A stretch of 5,152 bases of DNA from Acidimicrobiaceae bacterium (GTDB lineage: Bacteria > Actinomycetota > Acidimicrobiia > Acidimicrobiales > RAAP-2), in NCBI GenBank assembly GCA_003133005.1, contig PKZI01000190.1, forward strand, positions 1-5,152. The letters are read 5' to 3'. A model generated the notes under the pieces. That model did no database searches. It saw nothing but the letters and a program-made list of their open reading frames with translations, and was not told the DNA's origin. The stretch's first letter is position 1. Each line of letters starts with the position of its first letter. The position numbers and the translations under genes were made by a program. This document shows positions 1 to 5,152 of the stretch, piece by piece.

Positions 1-428
1 TTAAAGAAGTGAAGGCCGCACACGAGATCGGGCCGCGACGTCTCCATTGCCAAATCAATGACGGACAAAGTCGACGTGTTGGTCGCGAATATCGCGTCCT
101 TATTCACTGATCGGTCCAGTTCGTTGAAGAGGGAACGTTTTATCGCGATGTCCTCGACGACGGTTTCGATGACGAGATCGCAATCGTGCAAGTCACTCAT
201 GGACGTCGTCGTGGTGATCCGTCCACGTAATTCATCGGCGTCGTGTGACGATAACTTTTGTTTCTCGACTTGCTTCGCGAGTGACTTCTCGACTCCGATG
301 AGCAACGCGTCGCCCGCGGCCTCTGAACGCGTGCGTACGGTGACGAACGCTCCCGCTGATGCGCAAACTTCGGCAATGCCGCTGCCCATAATTCCCGATC
401 CGAGAATCCCGACGTCCTTAAATGTCAT
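1..428 (-). CDS. 3-hydroxyacyl-CoA dehydrogenase, N-terminal part (runs off left edge)
   Basis: NAD-dependent 3-hydroxyacyl-CoA (probably 3-hydroxybutyryl-CoA) dehydrogenase, which interconverts 3-hydroxyacyl-CoA and 3-ketoacyl-CoA in fatty acid or short-chain acyl-CoA metabolism in the cytoplasm. The visible 142 residues form the Rossmann domain. A glycine-rich dinucleotide motif GILGSGIMGSGIA lies at residues 7-19, VIETVVED at about 86-93, NTST at 117-120, and the catalytic-His signature GLHFF at 138-142 just before the window ends; the following Asn codon is cut after two bases. Families of this type are about 280-300 residues long, so roughly half is missing. The ATG at 428 puts the glycine motif at the normal distance from the N-terminus. 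It has no Shine-Dalgarno but has TAGAGT exactly 7 nt upstream, suggesting a leaderless transcript. It is divergent from the S51-like gene. The exact acyl chain-length preference cannot be read from this part. Confidence 0.93.
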   Translation of the reverse strand, partial: MTFKDVGILGSGIMGSGIAEVCASAGAFVTVRTRSEAAGDALLIGVEKSLAKQVEKQKLSSHDADELRGRITTTTSMSDLHDCDLVIETVVEDIAIKRSLFNELDRSVNKDAIFATNTSTLSVIDLAMETSRPDLVCGLHFF

Positions 429-435
429 GGTGCGA

Positions 436-441
436 ACTCTA
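436..441 (-). promoter_or_regulatory. Candidate -10 box of a leaderless promoter for the 3-hydroxyacyl-CoA dehydrogenase
   Basis: On the minus strand TAGAGT (TANNNT consensus) is followed by exactly 7 nt and then the ATG at 428, so transcription would begin at or next to the start codon. No Shine-Dalgarno lies upstream of this ATG. I see no convincing -35 hexamer. The box lies inside the 433-448 palindrome. Confidence 0.5.
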
Positions 442-445
442 CAGT
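440..445 (+). promoter_or_regulatory. Possible -10 box for the S51-like gene
   Basis: TACAGT fits TANNNT and would start transcription near 452-453, leaving a leader of about 28 nt before the GTG at 481. No clear -35 element or strong Shine-Dalgarno supports it, so this is tentative. Confidence 0.25.
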
Positions 446-480
446 TCGGTTCGCGCGCAGCGGGGTGCGAGACTATTGGC

Positions 481-1107
481 GTGGAGCGTTCGATAGCCGC
501 CGTGGGTTCTGTAGCCGCGTTTGCAACGTACTTGAGTGATCAGTCGCTTTCTGCGCGCACTCCCGGCGCCGACCTCGTTGTTCTGCCTACTGCGGCGGCA
601 TTTACTGGTATCGCCCAAGCCGCAGTGGGTGTCGCACGAGTCTGCGACGAGTTCAATGTGAAGGTCGAAGCCCTGATGGTGGGTGATCGAGCTTCGACGA
701 GTGAGATCTATTTCGCGTCGCGAATTCTCGAGGCGACGATGGTCGTGCTCTGCGATGGGTCGTCGTTGCACGCGTTGTCGGTTTGGAGGGACTCGCCGGT
801 GGGCGAAGCACTGGCGCGCACACGCCGGATTATCGCTATTGGAGCAAGCGCATCGGTACTTGGCGAGATCATGATCGATCCGCGCGGAGGTGCACCGACA
901 GTCGGCCTTGGACTCTTCTCCGGCGTCGCCTTTTGCGCGCCCGCCGTCGAAGATCAACTACAGAGGACGCGTTCGTTGTTGGACGAGCAAACGGCCCTCG
1001 TCGTATTAGGCGCTCGAGGTGTGCTCACCTACGACAGCGGTGAGTGGCGAGTAGCCGTTGACGACGATGTTGTCGTGAGCCGCGGGCTTGACGTTACGGA
1101 ACTCTAG
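481..1107 (+). CDS. Peptidase S51 / cyanophycinase-like protein, diverged
   Basis: A 208-residue protein resembling the class I glutamine-amidotransferase-like fold of peptidase S51 (peptidase E, cyanophycinase). The pattern seen is a hydrophobic first strand (residues 4-9), DLVVLPTAAA at 31-40 (the usual 'vvlPTAsa' strand), VEALMVGDR at 62-70, CDGSSLHAL at 91-99 where the family has a GG-containing loop, GASAS at 121-125 where the nucleophile elbow G-x-S-A-G is expected (Ser123), and DPRGGAPTVGLGL at 133-145, a typical block after the elbow. The first-strand glycine cluster is reduced to VGS, and there is no His in the stretch after GLGL (about 146-160) where I expected the catalytic His, so peptidase activity is doubtful. 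I chose GTG 481 because it puts the first strand at the N-terminus; ATG 427 would add 18 residues without domain character and overlap the divergent start. Substrate and pathway are unknown. Confidence 0.7.
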   Translation: MERSIAAVGSVAAFATYLSDQSLSARTPGADLVVLPTAAAFTGIAQAAVGVARVCDEFNVKVEALMVGDRASTSEIYFASRILEATMVVLCDGSSLHALSVWRDSPVGEALARTRRIIAIGASASVLGEIMIDPRGGAPTVGLGLFSGVAFCAPAVEDQLQRTRSLLDEQTALVVLGARGVLTYDSGEWRVAVDDDVVVSRGLDVTEL

Positions 1108-1655
1108 GACTCGCTGATTGTGACCGATTCAATGACGACGCGCTCACTCGGTTTTCCTGACGACGAGCCGAGGTCGTTCACTGTTGCGACCACGTCGAGC
1201 CCCTTTACGACCTTGCCGAAGAGCGAATACAACGGTGGCAAGCGCACGCCGTCAGGTCCCGAGATGACAAAGAACTGCGAGCCGTTGGTGTTCGGTCCCG
1301 CATTGGCCATTGCGAGACTGCCAACTTCGTAGCGGCCAGCTTTGGGCAACTCATCGTCGAAACGGTAGCCGGGTCCACCGGCACCCGTTCCACCTGGGTC
1401 GCCACCTTGGAGGACGAACCCGGGGATTATTCGATGAAAGATGATGCCGTCGTAATAGTGCCAGCGCGAGAGATAGACGAAGTTGTTGACCGTCACGGGT
1501 GCAGCGAGCGCGTCAAGCACAATCTCGAGTGTGCCGTGTGAGGTGACCATCGTCGCCGTGTAGTTCTTGGACGGATCGATGACCATTGGCGGTACCGCGT
1601 CAAACTTCTGCTTCTTTTCACTCGAACCATCTGGATTGGGGACTGGACCACTCAT
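1104..1655 (-). CDS. Cyclophilin-type peptidyl-prolyl cis-trans isomerase
   Basis: A 183-residue cyclophilin that catalyses cis-trans isomerisation of Xaa-Pro bonds in protein folding. After a polar, charged N-terminal tail (about 1-30) the cyclophilin domain starts near residue 32. Active-site landmarks are FHRIIPGF at 73-80 with catalytic Arg75, VLQGGDP at 81-87 with Gln83, MANAGPNTNGSQFF at 116-129, and LFGKVVKGLDVV at 145-156. There is no signal peptide or membrane segment, so it should be cytoplasmic. ATG 1655 is chosen because GAGGA sits 7 nt upstream; an in-frame ATG at 1709 would add 18 residues of no domain character and lacks that support. It lies 87 bp downstream of the FKBP gene on the same strand, so co-transcription is possible. 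Its stop codon overlaps that of the convergent S51-like gene. Confidence 0.95.
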   Translation of the reverse strand: MSGPVPNPDGSSEKKQKFDAVPPMVIDPSKNYTATMVTSHGTLEIVLDALAAPVTVNNFVYLSRWHYYDGIIFHRIIPGFVLQGGDPGGTGAGGPGYRFDDELPKAGRYEVGSLAMANAGPNTNGSQFFVISGPDGVRLPPLYSLFGKVVKGLDVVATVNDLGSSSGKPSERVVIESVTISES

Positions 1656-1662
1656 GTTCTTT

Positions 1663-1667
1663 TCCTC
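1663..1667 (-). promoter_or_regulatory. Shine-Dalgarno of the cyclophilin gene (decides the start)
   Basis: GAGGA on the minus strand with 7 nt to the ATG at 1655. It is the clearest ribosome binding site before a main gene start in this window and selects 1655 over the upstream in-frame ATG at 1709. Confidence 0.75.
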
Positions 1668-1671
1668 GTTT

Positions 1672-1710
1672 CGTGACGTACTGCTTAAGGGTATTGGTGG
1701 GTTCGTCACG
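1672..1710. repeat. 7-bp inverted repeat in the FKBP-cyclophilin gap
   Basis: CGTGACG at 1672-1678 and CGTCACG at 1704-1710 are perfect inverted repeats with 25 nt between them. On the minus strand the interval holds a possible -10 box, TACCCT (1688-1693). The pair could be an operator or a weak stem in the cyclophilin leader, but arms this short can arise by chance in this GACG-rich sequence. There is no T-run to suggest a terminator. Confidence 0.2.
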
Positions 1711-1742
1711 GAGTTCGCGACGACGTTGGGAGAATGCGGTGT

Positions 1743-2507
1743 CTAACTGACGCTAAGGAGATCAATGTCAAAGACCAGCGTGTCGTTCGCCGCAATTCCG
1801 CTGCCGGGTGACGATGAACCGTAACCGAGTGAGGGCGGAATGATGAGTTCGCGGCGTCCACCAGCGCGCATACCGATGACGCCCTTCTCCCAACCTTGAA
1901 TGACGGTGCCCGCACCAAGTTTGAAGCTGAACGGCGAACTCGTCCACGAGGATTGGACGACCGCATGGGTCGAATAAGTCGCCAAGACGTATTGCACTTC
2001 GAGTGTCTTGCCATCGAGAGCTTCGGCACCCGTGCCTTTGATGAGGTCTTCGGCTTCGAGGACCTTGGGGGCCGCGGTCCTTGGCACGACGACCGTAGGA
2101 GCCACGCCGAACTTGCCAGCGGGTGACGGGTCGGGAATTGGCGCAACGCCGGCGACCGCACTCTCGCCGCTGGTTGCACCAGACGACGCCGTAGTTGTCG
2201 TCGTCGTGGGTGGCGTCGTAGTCGTGGTTGACGACGAGGACGTGGAAGTAGTCGTCGTGGTCGGAGCGGTCGTCGTAGTGGTCGGCGCAGTCGTCGTTGT
2301 TGCGCTCGCCGACGCGGTGGTCGTCGTGGTCGTCGTTGTTGTCGACTTACCCGAGAACAGAAGCGCACCCGTCGTAATCACTACTGCAGCGACGACGACG
2401 ACGATGATGCCGCGGCGAAAGTTCTTGCGGCGCTTTGCGTCGCGCTGCATCTGCTCGAGTTTTGCCCGGCGTTGTGCTTTTTGTCGTTGTCGCTTGGAAG
2501 TAGCCAT
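1743..2507 (-). CDS. Membrane-anchored FKBP-type peptidyl-prolyl cis-trans isomerase
   Basis: A 254-residue protein in four parts: a strongly basic N-terminus rich in Arg, Lys and Gln (residues 4-32), one hydrophobic segment (33-51), a Thr/Ser/Ala/Pro-rich linker (55-118), and a C-terminal FKBP domain (about 146-254). Positive charge before the hydrophobic helix predicts an N-in signal anchor with the isomerase outside the membrane, where it would assist folding of exported proteins. FKBP landmarks are VIQGWEKGVIGM at 202-213 (pocket Trp206), RRELIIPPSLGYG at 218-230, GSGIAANDTLVFDIDLL near the end, and Tyr173. The usual Phe-Asp pair of the active site is replaced by Val184-Gln185 before SSW. 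ATG 2507 is chosen because TAAAGT lies exactly 7 nt upstream and the protein begins MATSKRQRQK; an upstream in-frame ATG at 2552 would include the promoter. It is divergent from ask. Confidence 0.93.
   Translation of the reverse strand: MATSKRQRQKAQRRAKLEQMQRDAKRRKNFRRGIIVVVVAAVVITTGALLFSGKSTTTTTTTTTASASATTTTAPTTTTTAPTTTTTSTSSSSTTTTTPPTTTTTTASSGATSGESAVAGVAPIPDPSPAGKFGVAPTVVVPRTAAPKVLEAEDLIKGTGAEALDGKTLEVQYVLATYSTHAVVQSSWTSSPFSFKLGAGTVIQGWEKGVIGMRAGGRRELIIPPSLGYGSSSPGSGIAANDTLVFDIDLLSVS
2190..2342 (-). repeat. Thr-rich low-complexity linker-coding region of the FKBP gene
   Basis: Residues 56-106 of the FKBP protein are mostly Thr in runs of up to nine, broken by Ala, Ser and Pro, including a repeated APTTTTT unit (74-80 and 81-87). 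All four Thr codons are mixed, so this is not one expanding triplet; composition appears to be kept at the protein level. It probably acts as a flexible spacer, possibly glycosylated, lifting the isomerase domain off the membrane. The complementary strand reads as long poly-Val frames, which are artefacts. Confidence 0.8.
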
Positions 2508-2514
2508 GGGGGCG

Positions 2515-2520
2515 ACTTTA
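2515..2520 (-). promoter_or_regulatory. Candidate -10 box of a leaderless promoter for the FKBP gene
   Basis: TAAAGT on the minus strand is followed by exactly 7 nt and the ATG at 2507, with no Shine-Dalgarno between. This is the spacing expected when the transcript starts at the ATG. No clear -35 hexamer is seen. Confidence 0.5.
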
Positions 2521-2553
2521 CTAGAGGACGAGATGTGCTTCAGTGCCCTCAAC

Positions 2554-2559
2554 TAACCT
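2554..2559 (+). promoter_or_regulatory. Candidate -10 box of a leaderless promoter for aspartokinase
   Basis: TAACCT is followed by 8 nt and then the ATG at 2568, again without a Shine-Dalgarno. It lies back to back with the FKBP promoter inside a 60-bp divergent spacer (2508-2567). The -35 region is not recognisable. Confidence 0.45.
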
Positions 2560-2567
2560 TGGTACTT

Positions 2568-3788
2568 ATGGCACTCGTGGTGCAAAAGTACGGTGGAACG
2601 TCGGTGGGTGACGCCGAAAGAATTCGCGCCGTCGCTGATCATGTCGCTCGCACACGCGAAGAGGGTAATGACGTCGTCGTCGTCGTATCAGCGATGGGAA
2701 AATTCACCGACGAGTTGATACGCCTCGCTGACGATGTGTCACCGAGTCGCCCTCCTCGCGAACTCGACATGTTGCTCACCGCGGGCGAACGGATTTCCAT
2801 GGCGCTCGTGAGCATGGCGCTTGGAGCGAGAGGCGTTGACTCCGCGTCCTTCACCGGATCCCAGGCGGGCATCATTACCGACACACACCACACTCGCGCC
2901 AAGATTCTCGAAATGCGTCCCGATCGAATCCGAGAGGCCCTCGACGCCGGGATTGTCCCGGTGGTCGCTGGATTCCAAGGTGTGTCGACAGAAAAGGACA
3001 TCACGACGCTCGGTCGAGGAGGTTCGGATGTCACGGCGGTCGCTCTCGCGGCTGCGCTCAAAGCCGACGTGTGTGAGATCTACACCGACGTGACGGGAGT
3101 ATTTTCAGCGGACCCTCGCGTGGTGGCCAAAGCACGTCGGCTCTCGAAAGTTTCGTTCGACGAGATGATGGAAATGGCCGAGACGGGCGGGCGGGTCTTG
3201 ATGTTGCGCTCGGTGGAGTTCGCGCGCCGTCACGGCGTGCCGTTGCACGTCCGCTCAAGTTTTACCTGGGAACCAGGAACCTGGATTGTGGAGGAGGACC
3301 CCACTATGGAAGAAGCCGTTGTCTCGGCCGTCACCGACGACAAGTCCGAAGCGAAAGTAACCGTAGGCGGCGTACCCGACAAGCCAGGCATCGCGGCCAA
3401 GTTGTTCCGTGAACTCGCCAACGAGGGCATCAACGTCGACATGATCGTGCAGAACACTGGAGCAAATGGACTCACCGACATCTCGTTCACCGTCGCCACG
3501 ACGGACCTTGAAGCGGCGAGTACGTGCTGTAACAAGGTGAAGACCGAAATTGGCGCAGAGAGTGTCACGACCGACGACAGCATTGGGCGCGTCTCTATCA
3601 TCGGTGCTGGCATGAAGTCGAGTCCTGGTGTCACCGCTCTCATGTTCGAAACTCTTTTTGAACACGGCATCAATATTGAAATGATTTCGACGAGCTCGAT
3701 TCGAATTTCGTGTGTGATCCGCTCTGACAAAGTGTCGGACGCGGTTCGCTACCTCCACACAGCTTTCGGACTCGACGCCGCGTCACTC

Positions 3789-3791
<3 letters not shown>
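2568..3791 (+). CDS. ask: Aspartokinase (alpha subunit, lysine-sensitive type)
   Basis: A 407-residue ATP-dependent aspartate kinase forming 4-phospho-L-aspartate, the committed step to lysine/diaminopimelate, threonine and methionine. The amino acid kinase domain covers about residues 2-240: VQKYGGTSVG at 5-14 (KYGG nucleotide-site motif), a VVVVVSAMG strand at 36-44, RELDMLLTAGERIS at 64-77, FTGSQAG at 95-101, TTLGRGGSD at 146-154 and IYTDVTGVFSADPR at 171-184. Two ACT domains follow (about 262-335 and 340-405), with QNTG at 295-298, TDISF at 303-307 and STSSIRIS at 374-381. It is close throughout to mycobacterial Ask and corynebacterial LysC. ATG 2568 gives the canonical N-terminus MALVVQKYGG; the frame is open further upstream but lacks domain character. 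asd follows after 9 bp. Feedback inhibition through the ACT domains is expected from the family. STSSIRIS has Ser where the family usually has Glu (STSEI). Confidence 0.97.
3290..3297 (+). promoter_or_regulatory. Internal Shine-Dalgarno for the aspartokinase beta subunit
   Basis: GGAGGAGG lies inside the ask coding sequence, 8 nt before the in-frame ATG at 3306. It is the strongest Shine-Dalgarno I see in the window, whereas the main ask start has none. This supports a separate internal translation start. Confidence 0.7.
3306..3791 (+). CDS. Aspartokinase beta subunit from an internal start (in frame within ask)
   Basis: An in-frame ATG at codon 247 of ask would give a 161-residue protein containing only the two ACT regulatory domains. 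It begins MEEAVVSAVTDDKSEAKVTV, matching the start of the corynebacterial LysC beta subunit as I recall it (about 172 residues, from an in-frame overlapping gene). In that known arrangement the enzyme is an alpha2-beta2 heterotetramer, with beta contributing to effector binding and feedback control. Evidence here is the strong Shine-Dalgarno at 3290-3297, good spacing, and a start exactly at the boundary between the kinase and ACT domains. Expression is inferred rather than seen. Confidence 0.7.

Positions 3792-5152
<1,361 letters not shown>

Larger units (their letters stand above)
433..448. promoter_or_regulatory. 16-bp palindrome, candidate operator between divergent genes
   Basis: CGAACT-CTAC-AGTTCG is a perfect 6-bp inverted repeat with a 4-nt centre. 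It covers the minus-strand TAGAGT box (436-441) and a plus-strand TACAGT box (440-445), so a bound repressor could block both divergent promoters. If the dehydrogenase mRNA starts at its ATG, the palindrome lies outside that transcript, which favours a DNA site over an RNA hairpin. The binding protein is unknown; a TetR-type regulator of acyl-CoA metabolism would be a reasonable guess but is inference. Confidence 0.45.

Noticed and set aside
433..448. LexA/SOS box reading of the palindrome
   Set aside because: The CGAAC and GTTCG arms resemble the Gram-positive SOS box, but the spacer is 6 nt rather than 4, and neither flanking gene is a DNA-repair gene.
58..480. Plus-strand open frame extending the S51-like gene upstream to 58
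   Set aside because: It lies opposite the clearly coding dehydrogenase N-terminus, and its translation (Ser/Thr/Arg-rich) resembles no domain; the family-like sequence begins only after about 481.
1656..1742. Rho-independent terminator after the FKBP gene
   Set aside because: No GC-rich hairpin followed by a T-run is present on the minus strand; the only inverted repeat has a 25-nt loop and no T tract.
1706..2368. Minus-strand frame rich in Arg and Pro
   Set aside because: It is a shifted frame of the FKBP gene through the same low-complexity tract and contains no recognisable domain.
2008..2556. Plus-strand frame with long poly-Val runs that could pass for a membrane protein
   Set aside because: It is the antisense of the Thr-rich FKBP linker; Thr codons read backwards give Val-rich protein. 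It also covers the FKBP promoter.
2542..2575. AGTGCC / GGCACT inverted repeat around the ask start
   Set aside because: The 6-bp arms are 22 nt apart, do not extend, and one arm lies inside codons fixed by the MALV N-terminus; chance is the simpler explanation.

Overview
The window looks like ordinary chromosomal housekeeping DNA from a moderately GC-rich actinobacterium. An Acidimicrobiia-type lineage is my best guess and is inference only. Supporting points are the close resemblance of the aspartokinase to mycobacterial and corynebacterial enzymes, the ask-asd gene order, the Thr-rich-linker membrane FKBP, an actinobacterial-style S51-like protein, and several start codons without a Shine-Dalgarno (SD) but with a TANNNT box 6-8 nt upstream, as in actinobacterial leaderless transcripts. 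I see no mobile element, RNA gene or CRISPR array.

Layout, left to right. (1) 1-428, minus: N-terminal 142 residues of a 3-hydroxyacyl-CoA dehydrogenase that runs off the left edge. (2) 481-1107, plus: a divergently oriented, diverged peptidase S51 / cyanophycinase-like protein. The 52-bp spacer between the two genes and their -10 candidates holds a 16-bp palindrome. (3) 1104-1655, minus: a cytoplasmic cyclophilin-type peptidyl-prolyl isomerase, convergent with gene 2; their stop codons share one CTAG. (4) 1743-2507, minus: an FKBP-type isomerase with an N-terminal membrane anchor and a long Thr-rich linker. (5) 2568-3791, plus: aspartokinase, with an internal SD-preceded ATG at 3306 that should give a separate regulatory beta subunit. 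(6) 3801-4826, plus: aspartate-semialdehyde dehydrogenase, 9 bp after ask. (7) 4823-5152, minus: C-terminal half of a PhoU-like protein, convergent with asd (4-bp stop overlap) and running off the right edge.

Genes 5 and 6 catalyse consecutive first steps of the aspartate pathway (aspartate to aspartyl phosphate to aspartate semialdehyde), which feeds lysine/diaminopimelate, threonine and methionine. Genes 3 and 4 are two unrelated prolyl-isomerase folds in tandem, one predicted in the cytoplasm and one facing outward. No wholly new system is visible. The items most worth a second look are regulatory: recurrent leaderless-type starts, the palindrome over the divergent promoters at 433-448, a candidate asd promoter written across the ask stop codon, and the conserved-looking ask beta start. 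No gap between genes exceeds 90 bp.
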